Below are positions 1-10,246 of a stretch of DNA of 64,000 nt, piece by piece. This DNA is from Polycyclovorans sp. (lineage in GTDB: Bacteria > Pseudomonadota > Gammaproteobacteria > Nevskiales > Nevskiaceae). Each line of letters starts with the position of its first letter. Position 1 is the stretch's first letter. The notes beneath the pieces are model-generated. The model worked only from the letters and a program-made list of their open reading frames with translations, searched no databases and was not told the DNA's origin. Both the position numbers and the translations under genes were made by a program. Where the stretch lies: NCBI GenBank assembly GCA_002706265.1, contig PAKU01000016.1:1-64000 (forward strand), in the 5' to 3' direction.

Positions 1-1
1 G

Positions 2-868
2 GCCCGCCACGCGGATGCGGCACGGTTCGAGCTGGCGGTGGACTACCAGCAGGCCGGCCTGCTGGATCGCTCCGAGCAGTACTGGATGGAGCTTGTTGAA
101 GGTCGATCGCCGTTTGCGCCTGCGGCGCTGGAAGAGCTAATCGCCCTTGCAGAACAGGGGCAGGATTGGCCGCAGGCCATCACCTGGGCGACCCAGTTGG
201 CTTCGATCAAGGGCCAGAGCCAGGCCAACCGTATCGCGCACTACCACTGCCAGCGCGCCGAACAGGCCCTGGCCCGCTCGGAGTTTGACGTGGCCATGAA
301 GGCCGCCAAGCAAGCCCAGTCTCACGACGGCGGCTCGGTGCGGGCGCGATGGCTGCAGGGGCAGATTCTGTCGCGTCAGGGCGAGCCCGCTGCGGCTGTC
401 ACCCGCTTTGTCAGCGCGGCCGAGCTGGACGCCCGATTCCTTGAAGATCTGGTGCCCGCAATCGAAGCCTGCTGTGCCGTGGTCGACGACCCCGTGCTGC
501 AGGCCCAAGCCTTTGAAGACCTGAACGCCATGCACCCCAACGCGCCGACGCTGGTTGTGGCCGCCGCCGCACAGCGGCGCGCGCAGGGCGAAGACCCGTT
601 GCCGACCCTCACCCGCGGGCTGAAGAACGCGCCGACGCGTGCGCTGCTGAAGGCATTTCTGGCCGAAATTGAGCCGCGGCCCGAGACCGAATCGATGGGC
701 ATGAGGGCCTCGGCCGCCGCCATGCACGCCGCGTTGGAGCGCATGGAGCAGTCCGTGGCCGCCTTTCGTTGTGAACATTGCGGCTTCACCCCGCGCAACC
801 GATTTTGGCAATGCCCATCGTGCCGGCAGTGGGGCACGATTCACCGTCTGCCCGATCAGATCGGTTGA
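2..868 (+). CDS. lapB: Lipopolysaccharide assembly protein B (C-terminal part; start lies before the window)
   Basis: LapB (YciM) is an inner-membrane-anchored TPR protein. In enterobacteria it works with FtsH to control LpxC turnover and so the rate of LPS synthesis. The reading frame is open from base 2 and begins with FELAVDYQQAGLLDRSE, which sits inside the TPR array, so the membrane anchor and first repeats lie outside the window. The remaining 288 residues are helical TPR-like repeats. They end in a rubredoxin-type metal site with two CxxC pairs (CEHC and CPSC) about 30 residues from the C terminus, which is diagnostic of the family. The usual neighbour pyrF does not follow. The call is firm. 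Confidence 0.93.
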   Translation, partial: ARHADAARFELAVDYQQAGLLDRSEQYWMELVEGRSPFAPAALEELIALAEQGQDWPQAITWATQLASIKGQSQANRIAHYHCQRAEQALARSEFDVAMKAAKQAQSHDGGSVRARWLQGQILSRQGEPAAAVTRFVSAAELDARFLEDLVPAIEACCAVVDDPVLQAQAFEDLNAMHPNAPTLVVAAAAQRRAQGEDPLPTLTRGLKNAPTRALLKAFLAEIEPRPETESMGMRASAAAMHAALERMEQSVAAFRCEHCGFTPRNRFWQCPSCRQWGTIHRLPDQIG

Positions 869-950
869 CGAGAAGGCACCTTGCAGCGATGCGCCGGCGA
901 GACCTCAGGCCCGGTGCCCGGCACCCAAACGGCGTGTCAGCCTCGTGCGG

Positions 951-1637
951 TCACCGGCGCTGCCCGCCAACCACGTGCACGCCCTGAATGAAGGCCTCGG
1001 CTTCAGCCCTCAGTTTTGGATCGACCTGATGGCCCAAGTGCGAAAAAATCGCCGAGAATCCGGTTTCAAGCCGATCCGGGTGGCGGCAGTACAGCGCGTC
1101 GATTTCCAGCACCAGGGGCTCTGTCCTCGCGGGCGCGGCCCGGTCGGTGGCGATTGACTGGTATCGAGCACAGGGATAAGCGCGCTCCTGGCTATCGCGG
1201 AACGATTCGCCCCTGACCTCAAAACGCGCAAGATCGAGTTCCTCGGTGGCCTTCGACTGGATCAGAATCTGAAACGCCTCAGGCGTCTCGGTGGGCGGCA
1301 ACTCGAACAGCGTCACCTTGGCGACATAGCGGTCGCTGGCGGCCTGGTCACCCTTCGCAAACAGGATGCCGGCGCTGGACTGCTCGATCAGGGCCCAGCC
1401 GCCCGACGCCGGGGCCTGAACGGCGATGTCGTCGGTCGTGTAAACCCGCGGTGCGGCGGCAGGCTCAGCTCGCTCAATGGACTCAAGGGTCGCTTCGATG
1501 GATTGGCCGGCGTCAACCGTGTGTGGGGCGGCGCAGGCGCTTCCCAGCAGCCCAAGCAAGAGCGCGCCAGCAAGGCCCAGCGTGTGGCGTCGGCTTATCC
1601 CGACGGTTGAAGGGAGGTGCACTTTGAGTGTTGCCAT
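951..1637 (-). CDS. Hypothetical lipoprotein with Tat-like/lipoprotein signal
   Basis: The 228-residue product begins with a basic leader containing SRRHTLGL, which resembles a twin-arginine motif. A hydrophobic stretch follows, ending in the lipobox LGSAC, so the mature protein should be lipidated at about Cys34. The rest looks like a globular periplasmic domain with many acidic residues and two later cysteines (YPCARY and ALYCRHP). I recognise no family. It points back toward lapB (convergent, 82 bp apart) and has no operon partner. The start is ATG at 1637, and no strong Shine-Dalgarno is visible. Export as a lipoprotein is well supported; the function is unknown. Confidence 0.7.
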   Translation of the reverse strand: MATLKVHLPSTVGISRRHTLGLAGALLLGLLGSACAAPHTVDAGQSIEATLESIERAEPAAAPRVYTTDDIAVQAPASGGWALIEQSSAGILFAKGDQAASDRYVAKVTLFELPPTETPEAFQILIQSKATEELDLARFEVRGESFRDSQERAYPCARYQSIATDRAAPARTEPLVLEIDALYCRHPDRLETGFSAIFSHLGHQVDPKLRAEAEAFIQGVHVVGGQRR

Positions 1638-1951
1638 GTGGAGTCTGCGCTGCCAGTGAGTTGAATAACGCGAAGGGTGGCCTGCCGTGAGTCGCTCCCG
1701 CCTCGAATGCTTTCAATTCCGGGCTCATGGCTTCAGCGACGCCCGTTGTTGCGGTCGCAAAAATGGGCCTCGGGTCAAACGTCCGCTGCCACGCAATCTA
1801 AGCCGACTGCGGCGCGGCTTTGAAAGGTATGGTCCTTCCCATCAAAAGCCCAAGAACATCATGTCGAGCGCTGCGGAGATTTAAAGCTGCTGTGCCCCCA
1901 AGTTGCCTACCTTGATCCGTAATTCGTCGCCCCTGAAGAATTCACCAATTC
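1638..1951. other. Intergenic stretch without a recognisable gene
   Basis: This stretch of about 310 bases lies between the lipoprotein gene and the IS5-type remnant. I see no convincing coding frame. The one structural element is a short inverted repeat, AAGCCG/CGGCTT, around 1800-1822. It resembles a weak hairpin but lacks a clear T-run. The stretch marks the left edge of the acquired patch. Confidence 0.5.
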
Positions 1952-2269
1952 TCACGCCATAGTGGCCTGAAGTTGGTTGGATTGTTGCTGGTGCTCGGTA
2001 GCGGCTCTTGCTGCGCGCCAGTGTGAAATTAACAGGGACAGGATTTGGGCCCAAGAAAAGGCGATCCAGCGCATCAACCAACGGATGTTGTAACCAGCAG
2101 CGGCCAGCACCACGTTCAGAGCATCGCCCATCTGACCTTTGAGAAAGCAGCGGCGCATGCGGTGGCCGTCTTTCAGGTGCCCGATGGTCGGTTCGACGGC
2201 CTGGCGTCGCTTAAGCAGCCGGATCTGCGGCGGGGTCAGCGTCTTCTTCTTGCCCCGGTGAATGAACAT
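1952..2269 (-). pseudogene. IS5-family transposase, C-terminal remnant
   Basis: The 105-residue fragment reads as the C-terminal end of a DDE transposase of the IS5 type. It contains RRQAVEPTIGHLKDGHRM followed by FLKGQMGDALNVVLAAAGYN and IRWLMRWIAF, the characteristic glutamate region of this family. The catalytic aspartates and the whole N-terminal half are missing. The frame begins abruptly at FIHRGKKK, where the GGGGTCGG repeat array of the next element starts, so the copy was cut when that element arrived or by a later deletion. It is not expected to be active. Confidence 0.8.
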
Positions 2270-2366
2270 AAAAGGGGTCGGAGGGGGTCGGAGTAAACAT
2301 AAAAGGGGTCGGAGTAAATAAAAAGTGCTAACGCAGAAAAGGGTCGGAGTAAATAAAAAGTGCTAA
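2263..2366 (+). repeat. Direct-repeat array GGGGTCGGAGTAAATA upstream of the RAYT gene
   Basis: Four partial or complete copies of a GGGGTCGGAGTAAATA-type unit are packed here. Two nearly identical copies of about 30 bp, at 2301-2331 and 2337-2366, each end in AAAAAGTGCTAA and differ by one G. Shorter copies lie at about 2268-2282 and 2284-2300. The same motif occurs once in inverted orientation downstream of the transposase gene (3131-3154). Repeats with this core next to Y1 transposase genes are typical of REP/RAYT-type or IS200-like units. Confidence 0.8.
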
Positions 2367-2393
2367 GGTTCGGTTCGGCTGTAGGAGAGCTTC

Positions 2394-3104
2394 ATGGCGC
2401 GCAAACCCCGATACTACTTGCCCGATGTTCCGTGCCACGTGATCCAGCGCGGACATAACCGCGAGCCTTGCTTCTACGCACCGGAAGACTTTCGCTACTA
2501 TCTTCAGTGCCTGCGGGAAGCTTGCCTTCAGCATGACGCTGCGGTGCACGCTTATGTCCTAATGACTAATCATGTTCATCTACTCATCACGCCGACGGAC
2601 AAAGAAGGCATTTCCCGTGTGCTGCAGACCGTCGGGCGACGCTATGTCCAGTATGTCAATGCGTGTTACCGGCGCAGCGGCACGCTCTGGGAAGGCCGGC
2701 ACAAGGCCAGCCTGATCGATACCGAGCACTACCTGATGACGTGCTATCGCTATATCGAGCTCAATCCAGTCAGGGCAGGAATGGTACAAAAGGCTGCGGA
2801 CTACCCATGGTCAAGTTTCAACGCCAACGCCTATGGCAAAGAAGATCAGCTCACTTGGCCGCACCCCGTCTACTTGGCTCTCGGGGCGAATGACGGTGAG
2901 CGCCGGCAAGCCTATCGCGGATTGTTTCGTCAGGCGCTGGAGCCGGCTGACATGCAGAGCTTGCGAGCCGGAATCAATTTATGCGTGCCTGTGGGCGCTG
3001 ACCGGTTCAAGGCTCAGATTGAACGGCAACTCCAACAACGAATCAGTTACAAGCCGCGTGGAAGGCCGAAGAAGGAGAAAGTCGTGCTCGACTCGCAGGA
3101 GTAG
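2394..3104 (+). CDS. REP-associated tyrosine transposase (Y1/RAYT family)
   Basis: The 236-residue protein is a single-strand-type HUH transposase. It has the metal-binding motif NHVHLLITP near residues 60-68. The catalytic tyrosine region HYLMTCYRYIELNPVRAGM lies at about residues 112-130, and the family-typical YPWSS follows. The N terminus MARKPRYYLPDVPCHVIQRG is characteristic of RAYT enzymes. A basic C-terminal tail, PRGRPKKEK, may bind DNA. The start ATG at 2394 follows GTAGGAGAG, a good ribosome binding site. The gene is flanked by direct and inverted copies of a GGGGTCGGAGTAAATA element, which are its probable substrates. It appears intact. Confidence 0.92.
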   Translation: MARKPRYYLPDVPCHVIQRGHNREPCFYAPEDFRYYLQCLREACLQHDAAVHAYVLMTNHVHLLITPTDKEGISRVLQTVGRRYVQYVNACYRRSGTLWEGRHKASLIDTEHYLMTCYRYIELNPVRAGMVQKAADYPWSSFNANAYGKEDQLTWPHPVYLALGANDGERRQAYRGLFRQALEPADMQSLRAGINLCVPVGADRFKAQIERQLQQRISYKPRGRPKKEKVVLDSQE

Positions 3105-3130
3105 CAACGCTCAATTGGCCAGACAATTTA

Positions 3131-3154
3131 TTTTATTCACTCCGACCCCTTATT
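3131..3154 (-). repeat. Inverted copy of the GGGGTCGGAGTAAATA repeat downstream of the RAYT gene
   Basis: On the minus strand this reads AAGGGGTCGGAGTGAATAAA. It matches the upstream array at nearly every position, with one A-to-G change in the spacer. Together with 2301-2331 it brackets the transposase gene and probably marks the right boundary of the mobile unit. Confidence 0.75.
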
Positions 3155-3244
3155 CCCCCGAATTATAAAATCGCTGGTTTTTGACAATCTGAGGCACATG
3201 CCCGTGCAAGAACCGTTAGTCAGACCGTTCATTGGAAATATAAA

Positions 3245-4213
3245 ATGCATTCGCCAGGATATATTTATGTCATCATCAATCAATCTATTCCAGGACATGT
3301 AAAAATTGGAAAAACAACTAGAGAGCCCTCGATTCGTGCGGTAGAGCTTTCGGCTGCGACTGGAGTGGCCACCCCCTTTTTGGTCGCCTATGAAGCTTAT
3401 TTTGAAGATTGCGATTACGCTGAAAATTATATTCATACAATTTTGGAGCGTCATGACGTAATACTTGCAAAGAACCGTGAATTTTTCACCATCAGTGCTA
3501 CAGAAGCAATAAACATAGTCATTCAGGCACAGGAAGTGATTAATCAGAAGTCATCTAATCAAGTCAATAATTCTTATTCTAACGAAGTTCAAGAAACTAA
3601 TGTCACCATTTTAGCCAATGTTGGCTGCGACCCCTCTGATCAATATGATGAATTCCTAGAAGATGCATACGCTTATTGGACCGGATGGGGCGACAAAATT
3701 ATAGATGTAAATAAAGCAATAAAATTATTTAAATCTGCGGCGAAACTAGGATCAGATGATGCTTACATACAGTTGGGAAATATACATGCAGAATCAGGAG
3801 ATTTTAAACAGGGTCTTAGTTGGATCGTGACTGGAGCAGAAAAAGGATTTCCAGAGTGCTGGATCGAACTATACGAAATTTTTGTTGGTGCTAATACGCA
3901 TTTCGGTGAATCGGTAAAAAATCACGAAAATGCAGTTAAAAGTTATCGTCAGTTTTTTTCTGCCATCAGCAAGGCACCAGCCAGCTTTGATACGGAGGGG
4001 AGCCGGTTATTCATTCACCTAATGCGCTTTTGTTGTTTGCTTAAAGATAAAATAGAAAAAAGAGACGCTGAAATTATTAAAGATTTCTTGGCTGGCTTTC
4101 GTTTAATGCTTATTTCTTTGTCCGACAAGTCGGATTCGCAGGCAAAGCTAAAAGAATTGGATATTTTTTTGCTAGATAACGGATTTTGGAACCCGCTTGG
4201 CGGGACCACTTAA
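3245..4213 (+). CDS. GIY-YIG (T5orf172-type) domain protein with Sel1-like repeats
   Basis: The 322-residue product starts with SPGYIYVIINQSIPGHVKIG followed by a TT.EPS.R..EL sequence. This is the GIY-YIG-fold core of the T5orf172/MUG113-type nuclease family: paired strands, then K-I-G-x-T and a conserved Arg. A histidine and a Tyr/Glu pair follow (DYAENYIH, about residue 60). Residues of about 130-240 contain Sel1/TPR-like helices such as AIKLFKSAAKLGSDDAYIQLG and QGLSWIVTGAEKGFPE. The gene is strikingly AT-rich compared with both flanks, and its codon use is foreign, so recent transfer is likely. No strong Shine-Dalgarno precedes ATG 3245. Function is unknown; a nuclease role in defence or mobility is only inferred. 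Confidence 0.72.
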   Translation: MHSPGYIYVIINQSIPGHVKIGKTTREPSIRAVELSAATGVATPFLVAYEAYFEDCDYAENYIHTILERHDVILAKNREFFTISATEAINIVIQAQEVINQKSSNQVNNSYSNEVQETNVTILANVGCDPSDQYDEFLEDAYAYWTGWGDKIIDVNKAIKLFKSAAKLGSDDAYIQLGNIHAESGDFKQGLSWIVTGAEKGFPECWIELYEIFVGANTHFGESVKNHENAVKSYRQFFSAISKAPASFDTEGSRLFIHLMRFCCLLKDKIEKRDAEIIKDFLAGFRLMLISLSDKSDSQAKLKELDIFLLDNGFWNPLGGTT

Positions 4214-4501
4214 TTCAGGTTTTAATGACAAGTACGGTGACACGTTACTAATTTCACTATTTCTCCAACCTCAATCGTGACCAACATGGACTTGGAGGCG
4301 GTGGCGCGGCATAACGGCAAGCGACCAACAGTTGTGGCTTGGCCGCGATATCGACTGCGCCGAAATATGGCATTGATGTGTCCACCGTAACGGTGATGGG
4401 GTTTGCCAATGGCCCATAAACGAGCTCACGGGTGATCGTAGGCAGATTCGTAAAGTGTGTAAATAGCAGGCAGGTGGCGTATCCCCAAGCCGCCACAAAC
4501 A
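4214..4501. other. Intergenic stretch without a recognisable gene
   Basis: These bases lie between the GIY-YIG gene and the acnA terminator. Composition shifts from AT-rich to the local GC-rich average at about 4290, which probably marks the right edge of the acquired patch. No protein family or RNA was recognised on either strand. Confidence 0.5.
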
Positions 4502-4527
4502 ACAAAGGCGCCTTTCGGCGCCTTTGT
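4502..4527 (-). terminator. Rho-independent-type terminator after acnA
   Basis: A perfect 11-bp stem (ACAAAGGCGCC / GGCGCCTTTGT) closes a 4-nt loop about 20 bp past the acnA stop. On the minus strand it is followed by the T-rich TGTTTG, consistent with termination of acnA. Confidence 0.75.
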
Positions 4528-4547
4528 CGTGTACCGCCTGAAAAAGA

Positions 4548-7208
<2,661 letters not shown>

Positions 7209-7274
7209 GGCGGGAGTTACTCCTGGCTTGTGGGGAAATGAGGGGGTGCTGTGCACAGCGCGCCCCGAAAAGCG

Positions 7275-7312
7275 GCGCATCATTATAAACCGTGCGTGAA
7301 TCGGGCTTTTCT
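7275..7312 (-). promoter_or_regulatory. Candidate promoter of acnA
   Basis: On the minus strand a perfect TATAAT (+ strand 7282-7287) lies about 75 bp upstream of the acnA ATG, in the gap separating it from mnmA. The matching -35 region is poor, so an activator or an alternative sigma factor may be involved. This is read by eye only. Confidence 0.4.
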
Positions 7313-7417
7313 TGCCGCATCGGCAACGCATGGCTTACCGCGCTCAAACGCAGTGCGTCAAGGGGGACCTGCGTCGTCCTCCCACGACGGGCCTGTGCAA
7401 CACCGCCGGTGTCGCGC

Positions 7418-8539
7418 TCAGGCCGGCGGTGGCGGGTCGCGCAGTTCGCCGCTGCCCAGGCAGGCCATGCCGTCGTAAAGCGCCAGGTACTGACCGGGCG
7501 CAGCGGCGCGCTGGGCGTTGTCGAAGCCGACGATCAGGCTGCCGTCGTCGGCGACCGACTCGATGTGGCAGGTCTGCAGGCCCTGTCGGTGGCGGATGCG
7601 GGCCAACAGCGGCCGGTCGAGGCGGGCAGGGCGGTTGATCCAGTGAAACGGCGCAGTCGCCAGGCGGCGGTGCATGATCAGCGGATGGTTCGGGTCTTGT
7701 GAGGCCATCAGCCGGCGGCGCGGTGCATCCTTGGCCACCACGTACCACGGCGCTTCGGCCGCGCCCCGGCGACCGCCGATGTGCAGGCCCTTGCGCTGCC
7801 CCAGCGTGAAGTGATGCAGGCCCGGGTGCTGGCCGATGAACTGGCCGCCCTCATCGACAATGTCGCCCGGTGCGTCCTTGAGGTACTGGGCCAGAAACGC
7901 GCGGAAGGCGCGTTCACCAATGAAGCAGATGCCGGTCGAGTCCTTCTTGCGGTGCACGTCCAGGCCGATGTCGCGGGCCATTGCCCGGACGGCGGGCTTG
8001 TCGTAGCCGCCCAGAGGAAAGAACACTTTTTCAAGCTGCTCGCGCCGCACGGCAGAGAGAAAATAGGTCTGGTCCTTGTCTTCGGTGACCGAGCGCATCA
8101 GGTGCGGGCCATCGTCGCGGTGCTCGATGCGGGCGTAATGGCCGGTGGCGATGCCATCGGCTCCCAGCCGCAGGGCGTACTCGCGGAAGGGTTGGAATTT
8201 CACTTCACGGTTGCACAAGACGTCGGGATTGGGCGTCTTGCCGGCCTGGTAGTCGTCCAGAAACTGCTGGAACACGCGCGCACGGTAGTCGGCGGCAAAA
8301 TCAACGCGAATCAGCGGAATGTCGAGGTGCTCGGCAACCCGGCGGGCATCCTGAAAATCTTCGGCGGCGCTGCAATAGCCGGCTTCATCTTCGGTCCAGT
8401 TGACCATGAACAGGCCGGTGACCCGGCAGCCGTGCTGCTTGAGCAGGTGCGCCGTGACCGATGAGTCGACGCCGCCCGACATGCCGACCACGATCTGCTG
8501 GCCGGGCTGCGGCAGGGTGTTGCCCACCGCCGTGCTCAC
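7418..8539 (-). CDS. mnmA: tRNA-specific 2-thiouridylase MnmA
   Basis: MnmA activates U34 of Lys, Glu and Gln tRNAs with ATP and inserts sulfur delivered through the Tus relay. The 373-residue protein shows the PP-loop GMSGGVDSSVTAHLL at residues 19-33. The nucleophilic Cys is in NPDVLCNREVKF near residue 103, and the second catalytic Cys in STGICFIGER near 200. The RKGLHIGGRRG and WYVV segments are also typical. Translation starts at GTG 8539, overlapping the nudJ stop in a GTGA junction, so it is coupled to nudJ. It is the last gene of the gsp-nudJ-mnmA string; the hflD and purB that often follow are absent. Confidence 0.96.
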   Translation of the reverse strand: MSTAVGNTLPQPGQQIVVGMSGGVDSSVTAHLLKQHGCRVTGLFMVNWTEDEAGYCSAAEDFQDARRVAEHLDIPLIRVDFAADYRARVFQQFLDDYQAGKTPNPDVLCNREVKFQPFREYALRLGADGIATGHYARIEHRDDGPHLMRSVTEDKDQTYFLSAVRREQLEKVFFPLGGYDKPAVRAMARDIGLDVHRKKDSTGICFIGERAFRAFLAQYLKDAPGDIVDEGGQFIGQHPGLHHFTLGQRKGLHIGGRRGAAEAPWYVVAKDAPRRRLMASQDPNHPLIMHRRLATAPFHWINRPARLDRPLLARIRHRQGLQTCHIESVADDGSLIVGFDNAQRAAAPGQYLALYDGMACLGSGELRDPPPPA

Positions 8540-8985
8540 AGGTGATCGAGCGCGCTCAATGGCAGGCGACGCCCGGCGCGGTAGTCGTCGATGCAGCGCT
8601 GCACCATCGGGCTGCGATGGCGTGCCGCCTGTTCGCGCAGTTCGGCCTCGGTCATCCAGCAGGCGCGCAGAATGCCGGTGTCGAGCTTTCGGCCCTTGTC
8701 GAGGGTGTCGGGTGTGCCGACGAAGGCAATGCGCACGAAGGGATAGTCAAGACCCTCAGGCTGGTGCACGTACAGGCCCAGCAGCGCGTCAATGCGCACC
8801 TGCCATGCGGTTTCTTCCAGCGTCTCGCGGATCGCCCCTTCAATGAAGGTTTCGCCCGGCTCCCAGTGCCCGGCGGGCTGGTTGAGCACCACCTCGCCGT
8901 TGGCGAGTTCTTCCACCATCAGGAACTGGTTGTCGCGTTCGATGACGGTCGCCAGAACGATATGCGGGGCTTCGGTCCAGCTCAT
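8536..8985 (-). CDS. nudJ: Nudix phosphohydrolase NudJ
   Basis: This 149-residue Nudix enzyme is of the NudJ type, whose E. coli member hydrolyses nucleoside and thiamine-precursor (HMP-PP) phosphates. The Nudix box runs from GHWEPGETF to RETLEETAW (about residues 39-61) and keeps the metal-binding REx2EE glutamates. The usual Gly after EE is Ala here. Its position directly before mnmA matches the conserved nudJ-mnmA pair of gammaproteobacteria. The start ATG at 8985 overlaps the gspN stop by 4 bp, and its stop overlaps the mnmA start by 4 bp. Confidence 0.92.
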   Translation of the reverse strand: MSWTEAPHIVLATVIERDNQFLMVEELANGEVVLNQPAGHWEPGETFIEGAIRETLEETAWQVRIDALLGLYVHQPEGLDYPFVRIAFVGTPDTLDKGRKLDTGILRACWMTEAELREQAARHRSPMVQRCIDDYRAGRRLPLSALDHL

Positions 8986-9758
8986 GGCATGCGGCCCTGA
9001 CGTTTCAGGTGATACCAGCCGTTGGCGTCGGGCTGACCGAGGCCGTTCAGCAGGTTGCGGATGATGGGCGGGGCATCAGCGCGGGGGCGCATGCGCAGGT
9101 CGATGTCATGACTGCGGTCATGGCGCTGGCGGGCAACGCCCTCCAGTTCCAGCGGGCCTTCCAGGCTTTTCAGATTGGCGACCAGCACTGCGTGGCCGTC
9201 ATCGCCGGGTTCATCGCTCAGCGTGGCCTCGAAGTTGCCGAGCACGATGGGATTGCGCCCCAGGGCCCAGGTGAGCTCGGTGAGCGTGACGGTGCCGTCG
9301 ATGGCGGTGGGCCATTGGTCGCGTGCCGCCGCATGGTCGAGGTTGAGATGCCAGCGGCCGTTGACCGGCAGAAAGCCCTGGCCGATGGCCTGCAGCAGGG
9401 TGCGCACGTCACCGCCGGCGCGCAGCGCATCGACCGCCACGCTGCCCCAGGGCGTGGCCTTGACCCGGCCCAGCGCCGTGCCGCCCAGCACCTGACCTTC
9501 CACGGTGTAGCCCCAGGCGGCGCCGAACAGCGCGGTCGGGCGCCAGCGCCAGGCCAGTTGCTCGGCGATTCTGCGCTGCTGCTGGGTCAGCCCTTGCAGG
9601 CGCCCGTTGAGCACGGTGCCGCTCAGGCGCTCGACCTGCACCGGGCTGGGCTGGGGCGCCCATTGCCAGAGCGTGGCGGCGGGGGCCATGGCCACCAGCC
9701 CGACGATGAATGCCGTGACGCCCAGCAGCGGCGCCAGCCAGATCAGACGACGGCTCAC
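8982..9758 (-). CDS. gspN: Type II secretion system protein N
   Basis: GspN is an accessory inner-membrane/periplasmic component of the type II secretion machine, present in only some systems. The 258-residue product has one N-terminal membrane segment (RLIWLAPLLGVTAFIVGLVA). A beta-rich periplasmic region follows, with VERLSGTVLNGRLQGL, the typical start of the GspN fold. The assignment also rests on position as the last gsp gene after gspM. The start is GTG 9758, overlapping the gspM stop (GTGA), and the end overlaps nudJ. Confidence 0.87.
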   Translation of the reverse strand: MSRRLIWLAPLLGVTAFIVGLVAMAPAATLWQWAPQPSPVQVERLSGTVLNGRLQGLTQQQRRIAEQLAWRWRPTALFGAAWGYTVEGQVLGGTALGRVKATPWGSVAVDALRAGGDVRTLLQAIGQGFLPVNGRWHLNLDHAAARDQWPTAIDGTVTLTELTWALGRNPIVLGNFEATLSDEPGDDGHAVLVANLKSLEGPLELEGVARQRHDRSHDIDLRMRPRADAPPIIRNLLNGLGQPDANGWYHLKRQGRMP

Positions 9759-10246
9759 GAGGCGCGAACCAGGGTCAGGCGGGCGTTGACGCGGCCCGGC
9801 TGTTCGCCACGTTCAAGGTCGATGGTCTGGGCGCGCACGCCCTGTTTCTGTTCCAGTTCGTCGACCCAGCGCAGCAGGTTCTCGAAGGCGATTTCATCAA
9901 TCCAGACCCGCACTTCGCGGTCCTGCTCGGGCTGGATGCGGCTGGGCGGCGTGTCGCCCAGGCCGGCGCGCGCGGCGCGATCCACGGTGGCCAGCAGCGC
10001 ACCGGCCGGCACTGTGGGGCGGCTCTGTTGCGCGGCCGGGCCAAGCTCGGCGGCGATCTCTTCGAGACGAACGGCCACGGCCCGGGCGCCGTCCAGGGCG
10101 GCGGCCCGTTGTTGGCGCGTCTGGACCAGCGGCTCCCAGACCAGCAGGAACAGCAGGGTCAGGGTCAGCGCAGTGCCGGCGACGATCACCATGATGCGTT
10201 CGCGCGGCGCCAGCTGCGCCCAGTGAGCAAGGAGCTGATCGCGCAT
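9755..10246 (-). CDS. gspM: Type II secretion system protein M
   Basis: GspM is a bitopic inner-membrane protein that pairs with GspL in the assembly platform linking the ATPase to the pseudopilus. The 163 residues contain APRERIMVIVAGTALTLTLL, a typical GspM start with one membrane helix at about 18-40. A coiled-coil linker rich in Ala, Arg and Glu comes next, then a ferredoxin-like periplasmic domain ending ARLTLVRAS. It overlaps gspL by 1 bp and gspN by 4 bp. Confidence 0.92.
   Translation of the reverse strand: MRDQLLAHWAQLAPRERIMVIVAGTALTLTLLFLLVWEPLVQTRQQRAAALDGARAVAVRLEEIAAELGPAAQQSRPTVPAGALLATVDRAARAGLGDTPPSRIQPEQDREVRVWIDEIAFENLLRWVDELEQKQGVRAQTIDLERGEQPGRVNARLTLVRAS

Noticed and set aside
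4257..4505. Small minus-strand frames between the GIY-YIG gene and acnA
   Set aside because: Overlapping alternatives in several frames exist, none with a start signal or family motif.
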